Below, piece by piece: positions 1-8,651 of a stretch of 46,476 bases of DNA. Location of the stretch: positions 123,085 through 169,560 of the forward strand of contig DUAT01000012.1 of NCBI GenBank assembly GCA_012960755.1, read 5' to 3'. The DNA is from Gammaproteobacteria bacterium. Lineage in GTDB: Bacteria > Pseudomonadota > Gammaproteobacteria > Pseudomonadales > Azotimanducaceae_A. The notes beneath the pieces are model-generated. The model was not told where the DNA came from. It did not search any database and saw only the letters and a list, made by a program, of their open reading frames with translations. Both the position numbers and the translations under genes were made by a program. Numbering within the stretch: the stretch's first letter is position 1; every line of letters begins with the position of its first letter.

Positions 1-2
1 GG

Positions 3-581
3 GTGCGGGTTTTGCTGGATCGATACGGTGTCCTGTTTCGTGAACTCCTGCAACATGAGCTCTTCGCCCTGCAATGGCGGCAGTTGTTCCGGTCCCTGCG
101 ACTGATGGAACTCGCCGGTGAGGTCTACTCGGGCTATTTCTTCGCCGACATTCCCGGTCCGCAGTTTATTTCCCCTGCCGCGCTTCGATTTATTCAGGGT
201 CACAAAAACGACGCTGTTTTCTGGATCAATGCGGCCGATCCGGTTTCCAGTTGTGGCCTGCCCTTCGACAAGATTCGTGCGGTCCTGCCGCGCCGGGTTA
301 TGTCCAGTCACCTGACCTATCACGGTAAGGATCTGGTCATGGTATCAACCAGAAACGGAAAAAGTCTGGATATCAGGGTAAAGCCAGATCATCCACTACT
401 TGACCAATACCTCGGCAGCTTTCGACACCTGCTTTATCGAGCATTCCAGCCGCTCAACAAGATCACCATAGAATCCATTAACGAGGAAGCGGCCAGGCAG
501 AGCCCTTATTTTGGAGTTTTTGAACAAAATTTTGATGTCGTTTCCGATTACAAAGCCATCTATTTACAACGCAGAATCTAG
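3..581 (+). CDS. Lhr-type ATP-dependent helicase, C-terminal fragment
   Basis: This is the last ~192 residues of a gene that begins before the window; the frame is open to the left edge, so the GTG at position 3 is not a real start. The pattern RYGVLFRELL, followed by a short helical segment, MELAGEVYSGYF and GPQFISPAAL, matches the C-terminal region of large Lhr-type superfamily 2 helicases, which follows the helicase core and winged-helix part. Such proteins unwind nucleic acid during DNA repair. The helicase motifs themselves lie outside the window, so the call rests on the C-terminal pattern alone. It ends in TAG, 38 nt before the next gene on the same strand. Confidence 0.7.
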   Translation: MRVLLDRYGVLFRELLQHELFALQWRQLFRSLRLMELAGEVYSGYFFADIPGPQFISPAALRFIQGHKNDAVFWINAADPVSSCGLPFDKIRAVLPRRVMSSHLTYHGKDLVMVSTRNGKSLDIRVKPDHPLLDQYLGSFRHLLYRAFQPLNKITIESINEEAARQSPYFGVFEQNFDVVSDYKAIYLQRRI

Positions 582-619
582 TGTAGAGTTTGCACAGGTA
601 TCTTACAAAAAGGTCCTAA

Positions 620-1537
620 ATGAAAAGCCTGCTTATTTCTCACCCTGATTGCGCCCGGCACGCAATGGATGGGCATCCTGAAAGGCCGGAACGCCTCGCT
701 GCTGTCATGGACAGGCTTGAGTCTTCAGGACTGGTAAAGGATATGGAACAGATATCAGCCCGGGAAATCTCCTCTTCCCAGTTATCTCTCGCCCACTCGG
801 CAGACTACGTCAATACCGTGGAAACCAGCGAAGTGCAGAACGAAGTCGTTCGACTGGACCCTGATACTTTTTTGGGACCGGGAAGCCTCCGTGCCGCAAA
901 ACTAGCTGCCGGTGCTGTCGTGCAGGCCACAGAGCAGGTGATTCAAGGAATCACAAAAAGAGCCTTCTGTGCCATTCGCCCTCCCGGGCATCATGCCGAA
1001 CTTGCCGCAGCAATGGGTTTTTGTATATTCAATAACATCGCTGTGGCTACCAGGGTCGCCTTGGAAAATCCTGCGATCAAAACGGTCGCAATTTGCGATT
1101 TCGATGTTCACCATTGCAATGGCACTGTTGACATATTCAAGGACGACGAAAGAGTGTTGGTCTGTTCCAGCTTTCAGAATCAGTTTTACCCGCACCGCTA
1201 TCTTGACTTTACCAACGAACACATCGTCAATACGCCACTTGAACCTGGGACAGAAGGTCTAAGCTTTCGTCATAGCATCGAGAACAGCTGGCTTGCCAAA
1301 CTCCAGGAACACAAGCCTGATATTATTTTTATCTCAGCCGGTTTCGATGCCCACAGAGATGACCCTCTGGCAGAAATCTGCCTGTTGGAAGATGACTACC
1401 GGTGGATTACCGGGATGATCACTGACCTGGCTGAAAATTATTCCCAGGGCCGGATCGTTTCTACACTGGAGGGAGGATACAACCTTGAATCATTGGCCAG
1501 TTCCGCCCTGGCGCATGTTGAACGTCTATGCGAATAG
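620..1537 (+). CDS. Histone deacetylase family protein (class II-like deacetylase / acetylpolyamine amidohydrolase type)
   Basis: A 305-residue protein of single-domain arginase-deacetylase length. It shows the family's signatures in order: an N-terminal HPERPER block (19-25), the paired active-site histidines in RPPGHH (H124, H125), the zinc site DFDVHH (D162, H164), a third zinc ligand in SAGFDAH (D243) and the LEGGYNL loop carrying the catalytic tyrosine. It should remove acetyl groups from a lysine, polyamine or similar small amine in the cytoplasm; the substrate cannot be read from sequence. An AAGG-type ribosome site lies about 6 nt before the ATG. It converges on the HD-GYP gene, with a long hairpin between the two stops. 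Confidence 0.9.
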   Translation: MKSLLISHPDCARHAMDGHPERPERLAAVMDRLESSGLVKDMEQISAREISSSQLSLAHSADYVNTVETSEVQNEVVRLDPDTFLGPGSLRAAKLAAGAVVQATEQVIQGITKRAFCAIRPPGHHAELAAAMGFCIFNNIAVATRVALENPAIKTVAICDFDVHHCNGTVDIFKDDERVLVCSSFQNQFYPHRYLDFTNEHIVNTPLEPGTEGLSFRHSIENSWLAKLQEHKPDIIFISAGFDAHRDDPLAEICLLEDDYRWITGMITDLAENYSQGRIVSTLEGGYNLESLASSALAHVERLCE

Positions 1538-1541
1538 CGAT

Positions 1542-1601
1542 GGAACCTCTGGTTGGTACGGCACACCGAGATGCGGCACACCGACCTTAATCAGAGGTTC
1601 C
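1542..1601. terminator. Long intergenic hairpin between convergent genes (possible bidirectional terminator)
   Basis: GGAACCTCTG (1542-1551) is perfectly complementary to CAGAGGTTCC (1592-1601). Inside it GTTGGT can pair with ACCGAC allowing one G-U. The right arm overlaps the last codons of the HD-GYP gene. The loop holds an 11-nt exact direct repeat, CGGCACACCGA, at 1559-1569 and 1574-1584. There is no T tract, so it is not a textbook intrinsic terminator. Confidence 0.4.
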
Positions 1602-3359
1602 CTTCAGGTATTCCTGAATATCCACACTGTCGATTTGGCTGGACCGGAGGAATTTATTTGCATAATCCATATAAACCCCACTGGTTAAGAAGAGCTTAAA
1701 CAGGTCCGGATCCAGATGATGATCAAGTACCATTTTGCCCATTATCCTGATGCTGGTGCTAAGTGTTTTTGCCGGTTTATAGGGCCTGTCGGCAGCAGTC
1801 AGGGCTTCGAAAACATCAGCAATAGCCATAATTCTGGCGGGAATCGACATGTCCTTGCCGTGAATCCCTTTCGGAAACCCAGTTCCGTCCATCTTTTCGT
1901 GATGACCACCGGCGATTTCCGGCACCTGTTCAAGATGTTTTGGAAATGGCAGGCTCTCCAGCATGACAATCGTCTGCACGATATGATCATTGATCTTGAA
2001 TCTTTCTTCCTTCGTTAAGGTGCCGCGGCTGACACTCAAATTGTAAACCTCACCCAGGTTGTACTTGTATTCCGGCACGTCGACTTTAAAACCGTATGAA
2101 TTATTCGGGTCAGAAGAATGAATAACGACATCATGTTCAACAATGTGATCGTGACGATCCTCCAGTAGCAACTCCGAACAAGGAACCTGTTTCTGGCGGG
2201 TGCGATTCTTGCGGTTTGTTTCGTCAAAGGAGATGCCCAGGCGATCATCCAGTGTTCGGGTCCATTTAATTTCTGCTATTTTCCTGACCCGCTCGATTCG
2301 GTCCTCCGCCATAAATTCACCGCCGACATTGCATTCGGCGATGAACGCGAAGTCTTCGTCTAACGAGACAAGCTTCGCGTCTAACTCATCTTTTAGTTCC
2401 TCTGGATTTGCAGCACCGTCCAACAATTTTTTCTGGTACTCAATCATGTGTTCAGCTTTAACGAGTTCAAATCGCATTCGAATCTCGTGAATGCGGTCGG
2501 TAATGGTTTCAAGTTTGGTAGATTTGTCGACCACGTGCTCCGGGGTGATTATCTTGCCGCAATCATGAAGCCAGGCTCCAATATGCAATTCATACCATTG
2601 CTCATCGTCAAGATTGAAAGTCTTAAACGGTTCTGCGTTGGAATCACAAGCGGCTGCTGTCAACATCTCTGTTAATTCCGGTACGCGTTGACAGTGACCT
2701 CCCGTATAGGGTGACTTGGCGTCCACGGTACTTGCCATCAGGCTAATAAACGAATCCAAAAGATTCTTCTGGGAATCAAGTAAATTTTGATTTTCCAACG
2801 CAATTGCAGCCTGGGAAGCCAGGGCTTCTATCAACGGTTGGCTCTCGATCGAAAATGAGCAGACCTGCCCCGTTTCCGGGTCAAGCGAATTTATCAGTTG
2901 TAATACGCCGATTACATGGCCAGTGTTGTTTTTTAACGGCACCGCAAGGAGTGATTTGGACCGATACCCCATCGTGTCATCAAATATTTTGGCGCTTGTA
3001 AAATCGAACTCTTCCGTCGCGTAGGCGTCAGCGATATTGATTGTTTCACCCGTATTCGCCGCGTAGCTGACAATTGCCTTGAGATTCGGGTTGTCGGCGG
3101 TGTCGAACATCTCAATGGGTGCCATTGATATTTCTGTCCCGCTGGTACCGCCTTCGGCAATGCCCAGGGAATCTGTCCTCAACATTTCGAACTTGAGTGC
3201 ATCCTCCCTGGTGCGAATGTAAAGCGTGCCCCCGTCTGCGTTGGCTATGTCCTTGGCCTCAAGCAGAATCCGCTCCATCAGGCGATTGACATCTTTCTCA
3301 GCAGACAACGCGATCCCGATATCAATCAACCGTTTAAACGAAATCTGCTCGGAAGTCAT
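1587..3359 (-). CDS. GAF domain / HD-GYP domain protein (putative cyclic-di-GMP phosphodiesterase)
   Basis: A 590-residue cytoplasmic protein. Residues ~8-195 form a GAF sensor (RLIDIGIALSAEK start, GVLQLIN core). The HD-GYP part begins at GHCQRV (H222), with HDCGK at 265-269 and HHEKMDGTGFP around 486-496. The loop reads GFP rather than GYP, a common variation. All metal-binding histidines and aspartates appear present, so c-di-GMP hydrolysis is plausible. Unusually, about 160 charged residues (~285-445) lie between the HD motif and the TLTKEER helix; in compact HD-GYP domains these are almost contiguous. The ribosome site AGGG lies 6 nt before the ATG, inside a tandemly duplicated 13-mer. 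The SDR gene 45 nt upstream is probably co-transcribed. Confidence 0.9.
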   Translation of the reverse strand: MTSEQISFKRLIDIGIALSAEKDVNRLMERILLEAKDIANADGGTLYIRTREDALKFEMLRTDSLGIAEGGTSGTEISMAPIEMFDTADNPNLKAIVSYAANTGETINIADAYATEEFDFTSAKIFDDTMGYRSKSLLAVPLKNNTGHVIGVLQLINSLDPETGQVCSFSIESQPLIEALASQAAIALENQNLLDSQKNLLDSFISLMASTVDAKSPYTGGHCQRVPELTEMLTAAACDSNAEPFKTFNLDDEQWYELHIGAWLHDCGKIITPEHVVDKSTKLETITDRIHEIRMRFELVKAEHMIEYQKKLLDGAANPEELKDELDAKLVSLDEDFAFIAECNVGGEFMAEDRIERVRKIAEIKWTRTLDDRLGISFDETNRKNRTRQKQVPCSELLLEDRHDHIVEHDVVIHSSDPNNSYGFKVDVPEYKYNLGEVYNLSVSRGTLTKEERFKINDHIVQTIVMLESLPFPKHLEQVPEIAGGHHEKMDGTGFPKGIHGKDMSIPARIMAIADVFEALTAADRPYKPAKTLSTSIRIMGKMVLDHHLDPDLFKLFLTSGVYMDYANKFLRSSQIDSVDIQEYLKGTSD

Positions 3360-3362
3360 TCT

Positions 3363-3388
3363 TTACCCTAGACTGTTACCCTGGACTG
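3363..3388 (-). repeat. Tandem 13-nt duplication containing the ribosome binding site of the HD-GYP gene
   Basis: Plus-strand copies TTACCCTAGACTG (3363-3375) and TTACCCTGGACTG (3376-3388) differ at one base. On the minus strand each copy carries AGGGTAA, and the one nearest the gene sits 6 nt from the ATG, so the Shine-Dalgarno element has been duplicated in place. Confidence 0.75.
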
Positions 3389-3404
3389 TTAACTCATAAC
3401 GCGG

Positions 3405-4160
3405 CTAGCTACCACCATTAACATAGAGTCTTTCACCGGTTACGTAAGAGTTTTTGTCAGAGACAAGATAGCGCACCACATTTGCTACATCCTCAGGCTG
3501 ACAAACCCTGCCGAATGGCATATGTTCGTCCAAATCTCTCAAATCTTCAACGCCCTGCGTCGCGAGAACCAACCGTTTACCCATTTCTGTCTCAACCAAT
3601 CCAGGCGCGACAACATTGACGCGAATGTTGTGCTTCAATTCTTCCTTGTAAAGGGTCGCTGCCAGCGCTTCAAGTGCTGCTTTGCCCATATTGTACGGGG
3701 CGCCGTTGGCAGACAAACCCTTGGTTGCGACGCTGGAAATCATGATTATGTCGCCGCGTTCACCGGTTCGCATTGAGGGTAATACCAGTTGCGCCAAATA
3801 ATGCGCCGCGAAGGCATGAACGCCCACAACTTTGACAAGCTCTGCAGGGTCAGTATCGATCACGGCCCTACCTTTACTGGCTATACCGGCGTTGTTGACC
3901 AGTATGCCAATGGGACCCATTTCCGCATTAATGCGCTGCACCATTTCTTCATCCTGAGCATAATCCTGCACAGAAGCCTGGTAGGCGTTGGCTTTTCGCC
4001 CCAGTTTTCTGACCACCTCAACAGTTTCCGCGGCAGCGTCCGCATCCCTGGAATAGTTCACGGCAATATCTGCACCATCCTCCGCCAGACCAATCGCTAT
4101 TGCTCTACCTACCCCACGACTTGCACCACTGATGAGTGCCAACCTACCTTCTAATGACAT
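3405..4160 (-). CDS. Short-chain dehydrogenase/reductase, FabG-like
   Basis: A 251-residue classical SDR. The NAD(P)-binding motif is SGASRGVG (11-18), the NNAG motif is at 89-92, and the catalytic Ser (142/143), Tyr156 and Lys160 (YNMGK) are in place. The C-terminus YVTGERLYVNGGS is typical of 3-oxoacyl-ACP reductase-like SDRs. It should reduce or oxidise a hydroxy/keto group on an acyl thioester or small alcohol; the substrate cannot be told. There is no fatty-acid synthesis cluster nearby, so an accessory role is more likely than housekeeping FabG. AGGA lies 7 nt before the ATG. The HD-GYP gene follows 45 nt downstream on the same strand. Confidence 0.9.
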   Translation of the reverse strand: MSLEGRLALISGASRGVGRAIAIGLAEDGADIAVNYSRDADAAAETVEVVRKLGRKANAYQASVQDYAQDEEMVQRINAEMGPIGILVNNAGIASKGRAVIDTDPAELVKVVGVHAFAAHYLAQLVLPSMRTGERGDIIMISSVATKGLSANGAPYNMGKAALEALAATLYKEELKHNIRVNVVAPGLVETEMGKRLVLATQGVEDLRDLDEHMPFGRVCQPEDVANVVRYLVSDKNSYVTGERLYVNGGS

Positions 4161-4228
4161 CTTGTTTTCCTATAGATTTTACCGTAGTTTAGGATTTTTT
4201 CCGTTGCTTGTCATTTCACCCTAGTCTT

Positions 4229-4245
4229 CGCTGGCGAGGCCAGCG
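4229..4245. repeat. Perfect 7-bp inverted repeat in a divergent promoter region
   Basis: CGCTGGC-GAG-GCCAGCG lies between the divergently transcribed SDR and MBL-fold genes. It has no T tract. It could be an operator or an incidental palindrome. Confidence 0.35.
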
Positions 4246-4326
4246 CCGATCCTATAAGCTCCATAGGTTTGAATATTTATCACTAAACCAGTTCTTGTAC
4301 CGGAAATAGACCGGAACTCACCAGCA

Positions 4327-5253
4327 GTGCCTGCCCGGAAATACATCACGATGAAAAAAATACCCTTTACCTATAAATATGATCTTGAATACGGCGAGCT
4401 GCAACAGCTCACTCCCTTGATCCGCAGAATTACTGCCAGGAACCCCAGCGGGTTTACTTACCGTGGCACCGGCACTTACGTTGTCGGCAAGGGTAAAGTC
4501 GCGGTTATCGATCCGGGACCGTTGATGCCAGATCATATTGAGGCACTTAAACAGAGTCTCAAAGGGGAAGAAGTCACTCATATTCTAATCACTCACACGC
4601 ATCTGGATCACTCACCGGCTGCGAAACAGCTAAAACAGTATTGGCAATGTGAAACAGTGGGTTACGGACCCCATGGCGCTGGAAAAATAGCGCAAGGTGT
4701 ACCCATTGAAGAAGGTGGTGATATGGATTTTCAACCTGATATTGAAGTCCGTCATGGCGATGTTATCAATGGCGAGGGTTGGACTATCGAGTGCGTCTAT
4801 ACCCCAGGACACACCTCTAACCATATCTGTTTTGCGTTAACCCAAGAGAAGGCATTGTTCACCGGTGACCATGTTATGGGCTGGTCGACGACGGTGATCG
4901 GTCCTCCCGATGGTGACATGTCACAGTACATGGCAAGCCTCGACTTGCTTTTGACCAGGGACGATGAGATCTACTGGCCAACACACGGAACCAGCATCAC
5001 CAACGTGAAAAGTTTTGTCCAGAGTTACATCGATCATCGCAGGGAACGGGAGGATCAAATACTCCAGTGCCTGAACGATGAGGTCGGGATCATTTCAGAA
5101 ATGGTACCGATTATGTATATCGATACCGACAAGAGTCTGCACGGTGCAGCGGGCCGATCGGTACTGGCAGCGATGGAACGCCTGGTGGCCACGGGTCGAG
5201 TGGAATGTTCGGACGAGAAACCTGGGATAAGTTCAAATTACTCACTGCGATAG
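4327..5253 (+). CDS. MBL-fold metallo-hydrolase (LACTB2-like)
   Basis: A 308-residue metallo-beta-lactamase-fold protein counted from GTG 4327; the ATG at 4351 (MKKIPFT) is an equally likely start, as neither has a strong ribosome site. The zinc motif HTHLDH is at 90-95, followed by a TPGHTSNH block and the FTGDHVMGW loop with its bridging aspartate. A C-terminal helical extension of about 80 residues resembles the winged-helix tail of LACTB2-type hydrolases, whose members cleave thioesters, RNA or related bonds. It stands alone, transcribed divergently from the SDR and convergently with the lipoprotein gene. The fold is certain; the substrate is not. Confidence 0.85.
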   Translation: MPARKYITMKKIPFTYKYDLEYGELQQLTPLIRRITARNPSGFTYRGTGTYVVGKGKVAVIDPGPLMPDHIEALKQSLKGEEVTHILITHTHLDHSPAAKQLKQYWQCETVGYGPHGAGKIAQGVPIEEGGDMDFQPDIEVRHGDVINGEGWTIECVYTPGHTSNHICFALTQEKALFTGDHVMGWSTTVIGPPDGDMSQYMASLDLLLTRDDEIYWPTHGTSITNVKSFVQSYIDHRREREDQILQCLNDEVGIISEMVPIMYIDTDKSLHGAAGRSVLAAMERLVATGRVECSDEKPGISSNYSLR

Positions 5254-5314
5254 ATAGGCTACCCTAAGCACACACTGAAATCGCTACGAATGCGGTACAT
5301 CTTTATCTGAGCCT

Positions 5315-6136
5315 CTAACGTGCTAACTCTGCCAGGTGATGCCAGCCTAGTAATCTAACCGCTGGTTCCCCCCGATACCGAACCGCACTGAATTCTCCTG
5401 CATCAAGTAGTAAATCATCCTTGGCCCAGAGTTCTGCAGCGTTGAATCCCCTCGCGGTCAGTTCGGCATCGCCAGACTCAAGCTCCATCGCATTATAACG
5501 ACCATGGCCGTTGATTTTTATACGCTGATCGAGGGTAGTACCGGACAGTTTGATGTCGCCATGGCCCTGCATGGATACTTCCACGAGAGCAGACTCGATC
5601 CGACCGACGCGAATTTTTCCATGGCCTTTCATACTCAGTTGCAGACGGTCACTGACCACTTCGCCAACATCTAAATTGCCATGTCCATCCATTCGAATAC
5701 TAACCACCTGTAGATCAATTTTGTCAATTTTGAGACGTTGATGTTCATTCAGGCTGACCAGCAGGCGAGTTTCCTGATCTTGGTTTTCTAGTGGATTCGC
5801 ACTGTGGATAGTCAGCCTATCCAGGGCTTGCGTCCGTACGTAAGCAGTGAGAGAACCTGATCCCCGTGACTCGATAATAAGCTTGTCACCCTGTCGGACA
5901 ACCCGGACCTGGTCGGAGGTTGGTTGCTCACCCACTATTTCCAAAAAATTTCCACCACCTTCGACGAGATGCAACTGCCCGGTTATTTTGAACTCGACCT
6001 CACTCACCCCATCAACATTAATCTGTTGGCTAACCAACAGATTCGGGTATAGAACTGAATTCAATTCTCTGCCGGATTCACTTCGAAGCGTGCAACCTGA
6101 TGACAATAGGATCAGGGTAAATAACACGGATCTCAT
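5315..6136 (-). CDS. GIN-domain (DUF2807-type) lipoprotein
   Basis: A 273-residue exported lipoprotein. The N-terminus MRSVLFTLILLSSGC is a short signal peptide ending in a lipobox with Cys15 as the lipidation site. The body has the beta-helical pattern of putative auto-transporter head GIN domains: spaced GHG repeats (GHGNLDVG, GHGKIRVG, GHGDIKLSG, GHGRYNA), each followed by a hydrophobic strand. Such proteins are predicted to be cell-envelope attached; their function is unknown. It follows no obvious operon partner, and the 230 nt upstream contain one 7-bp inverted repeat. Confidence 0.8.
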   Translation of the reverse strand: MRSVLFTLILLSSGCTLRSESGRELNSVLYPNLLVSQQINVDGVSEVEFKITGQLHLVEGGGNFLEIVGEQPTSDQVRVVRQGDKLIIESRGSGSLTAYVRTQALDRLTIHSANPLENQDQETRLLVSLNEHQRLKIDKIDLQVVSIRMDGHGNLDVGEVVSDRLQLSMKGHGKIRVGRIESALVEVSMQGHGDIKLSGTTLDQRIKINGHGRYNAMELESGDAELTARGFNAAELWAKDDLLLDAGEFSAVRYRGEPAVRLLGWHHLAELAR

Positions 6137-6284
6137 AAACTACCTCGCAGACAACAACCTGATGGACATTCGATATCGTGCATTCTATTTCGAAGATAAA
6201 GCACATTACGTGCCATACTCTATCCGGTTGTTTTAACTGATCTTTTTATCTGTCAGGGTTGTTTGGGGGTTATGTCTACACTAA

Positions 6285-6307
6285 CTATTGGTAAAATACG
6301 CCAATAG
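6285..6307. repeat. 7-bp inverted repeat in the ACAD-lipoprotein intergenic region
   Basis: CTATTGG (6285-6291) and CCAATAG (6301-6307) are perfect arms around a 9-nt spacer, in the 230-nt stretch upstream of the lipoprotein gene and downstream of the acyl-CoA dehydrogenase gene. A regulator site is possible. Nothing else was seen in that stretch. Confidence 0.3.
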
Positions 6308-6366
6308 AAATAGCACTCACAAAACTATCTACGGACAAGAAGCGGATTAGCAACACCCCGAATTGC

Positions 6367-7389
6367 CTATGCCGCATCTGTGATCATCGACCACAGGTTG
6401 TCAGCACCTGTTTGACATATGGCTTCACCTAGTTGAGTTTGCCAAAATGTTTCGTTGCCATACTCATCACGCCAGTCCCAGAGACGCCGGGTACGAAGAT
6501 TCAAAGGATGTTCCATGGTGTACCCCATCGCCCCGTGCACCTGGTGAGATATATTGGCAACATTGGTCACTGCTTCACCGACGCGCGCTTTGGCTACCGC
6601 AATATCGAACGGCGTCGGATTATCCAGAACCGAATCAGCCGCACGCTGGCAGGCTGCGACCTCACCTGCCAATATGGCCAGCTGTTGCTGAATAGCCTGA
6701 AACCGGGAAATAGGTCGCCCAAACTGCACCCGCTCCAGTGCAAAACCGACAGAAAGGTCGAGAATTGATGTCATCGCTCCGGACATCATATTGACCCGGG
6801 TTCTGGCACCCAGATGCAAGGCCTCTTTCGCGGCATCGGGAAGCGCATATTCCTCGACGCCCGTTATCAGCTGATTCAAATCTGCCAGAGACCTGTCTTC
6901 GCCGGACAAACTCCGGTTGGTTTCGAGTGGCAGTGCCTCTGCAGGTACCAGACACACAGACCCATGGGACACCAGCAACACATGCTCACTTTGCCGTGCA
7001 AAGGCGACGTCATTGATCATACCGGTGATATACACGCCTGTAGCTTCAGGCTTAAACGTTAGGTTACCACTAGCCACAGTGATCACCCCCGGGGGACATT
7101 TCTGCCCAGCCTGCACCAGTAGTGTTGCGGCGATAAAGGTTTCTGCCAGGGGCAGAGGTGCGGCAAAAGACGCTGCTTGCCTGATTACAAGCAGCGAGTC
7201 CGCCATTGATCCATCAGAACCACCGGCAATCCCAGGAATTCCGGCCAGGGTCATCCCTGATTCTTCCAGCGTCTGCCATAAATTACGCGGCCATTGACCC
7301 TGCTCGGCGGCATCAACAACTTCCTTCGTGCATAAATCAGTAAAGATTCGTCTTGTTGTCTCGATGATGAGTTGTTGTTCCTGATTCAT
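6367..7389 (-). CDS. Acyl-CoA dehydrogenase, second subunit of a pair
   Basis: A 340-residue acyl-CoA dehydrogenase-family flavoprotein. The ATG at 7389 (MNQEQQLII) is preferred over the longer open frame from 7494, because the longer form would overlap the upstream gene by about 80 nt and has an unrelated N-terminus; AGGAG lies 11 nt upstream. The C-terminus HQVHGAMGYTMEHPL, then RRLWDWRDEYG, is typical of the divergent ACADs encoded next to a conventional one. It is shorter than the usual ~380-400 residues. The partner ACAD gene ends 25 nt upstream. By analogy with heteromeric ACADs of sterol side-chain degradation the two may form one alpha2beta2 enzyme oxidising a bulky acyl-CoA; this is inference. 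Confidence 0.85.
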   Translation of the reverse strand: MNQEQQLIIETTRRIFTDLCTKEVVDAAEQGQWPRNLWQTLEESGMTLAGIPGIAGGSDGSMADSLLVIRQAASFAAPLPLAETFIAATLLVQAGQKCPPGVITVASGNLTFKPEATGVYITGMINDVAFARQSEHVLLVSHGSVCLVPAEALPLETNRSLSGEDRSLADLNQLITGVEEYALPDAAKEALHLGARTRVNMMSGAMTSILDLSVGFALERVQFGRPISRFQAIQQQLAILAGEVAACQRAADSVLDNPTPFDIAVAKARVGEAVTNVANISHQVHGAMGYTMEHPLNLRTRRLWDWRDEYGNETFWQTQLGEAICQTGADNLWSMITDAA

Positions 7390-7414
7390 AAGCCCTGACA
7401 CTCCTGATAAGTTC

Positions 7415-8575
7415 CTAACGTAATCCCAGTCCACGGGCGATAACTCCCCGCAAAATTTCCCGTGTTCCACCGCGAAGTGTGAATGATGGCGCATGCAACA
7501 GGCACTGGTTCAAGGTTGCCCTGAACCTTGGCGATACGTTCGTCGGTGCTAACAATCGTATGACCTCGGGAACGAGGCGTTCATAATCGTTCCCCAGATC
7601 TTTGATCAGAGCAGCTTCGACCGTCGGCGTTTTGCCCTGCTCCAGCATGCTAGCGACGGATATTGACATCCGACGCAGCGTGACCAGGTGAGATGAAAGT
7701 CGGCCTATCAACGCGAGTTGCGCAGGGTCGGGATTTCCTTCGACTTCCCTAACAAACTCCAGCAACACTCGGTAAGCACTCAGGAATCTTTCTGGACCAC
7801 TTCTTTCGTAGCCCAGTTCACTCATTACCTGCTCCCAACCATTTCCCGCTTCACCCACTACATTTTCATCGGGGATAAATACATCGTCAAAAAACACCTG
7901 GTTGAAGTCACGATCACCAGAGAGGTTCTGAATCCCGGTGATCGTCACATTCGAGTCAGCCAGATCAACCACAAACTGGCTGAGACCTGCGTGACGATTC
8001 TCGGATGCTTTTTCGGTACGAACCAGCGTGATCATGTAGTGATTCATATGAGCACCTGAAGTCCAGATCTTACTGCCATTTAGCAGCCAGCCGCCTTCTA
8101 CCTTCACGGCACTGGTCCGTATGGAAGCCAGATCAGAGCCGGAGTCCGGCTCACTCATACCAATGGAAAAAAAACACTCACCCCTTGCTATTCTTGGCAG
8201 GTATTCCTGTCGCTGCTGCTCTGAGCCAAATTTAAGGAACAAGGGGCCGCTCTGCCGGTCAGCGATCCAATGTGCTCCAACCGGAGCACCTGCAGCGAGC
8301 AACTCTTCTGTGACGACATAGCGTTCCAGAAACGAACGTTCACCACCCCCGTATTCTTTCGGCCATGTCATTCCAATCCAGCCCTGTAGCCCTAGCTTTC
8401 GGCTGAACTGCAGCGATTCTCCGGCATTGAAGTCAGAATTTGGCAGATAGCTTTGAGAATCATTTTCGGCAGTGCGACTGCTTAGTTCAGACTCGATGAA
8501 TTTCCGGACCTGCAATCGTAATACACGTGTTTCGTCAGGTAATTTAAGTGCCTCGAACTGAAGACCCTGAAACAT
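7415..8575 (-). CDS. Acyl-CoA dehydrogenase, first subunit of a pair
   Basis: A 386-residue flavoprotein of normal ACAD length. The N-terminal helical domain is followed by the FAD/substrate block FFSIGMSEPDSGSDLASIRT, then NGSKIWTSGAHMNHYM, and the C-terminal FAD loop RGGTREILRGVIARGLGLR. ERSGPER in the C-terminal half is a plausible site for the catalytic glutamate. It introduces the alpha,beta double bond in an acyl-CoA and passes electrons to ETF. AGGA lies 8 nt before the ATG, and the second ACAD follows after 25 nt. It is divergent from the dikinase gene across a 178-nt region with two palindromes. Confidence 0.92.
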   Translation of the reverse strand: MFQGLQFEALKLPDETRVLRLQVRKFIESELSSRTAENDSQSYLPNSDFNAGESLQFSRKLGLQGWIGMTWPKEYGGGERSFLERYVVTEELLAAGAPVGAHWIADRQSGPLFLKFGSEQQRQEYLPRIARGECFFSIGMSEPDSGSDLASIRTSAVKVEGGWLLNGSKIWTSGAHMNHYMITLVRTEKASENRHAGLSQFVVDLADSNVTITGIQNLSGDRDFNQVFFDDVFIPDENVVGEAGNGWEQVMSELGYERSGPERFLSAYRVLLEFVREVEGNPDPAQLALIGRLSSHLVTLRRMSISVASMLEQGKTPTVEAALIKDLGNDYERLVPEVIRLLAPTNVSPRFRATLNQCLLHAPSFTLRGGTREILRGVIARGLGLR

Positions 8576-8651
8576 GAGGCTAATCCTATATCAAAAAAGA
8601 TACACCGTAATTGTTTGCTCTTTTCATTGCAATGCGGCCTTATATAGCCTC

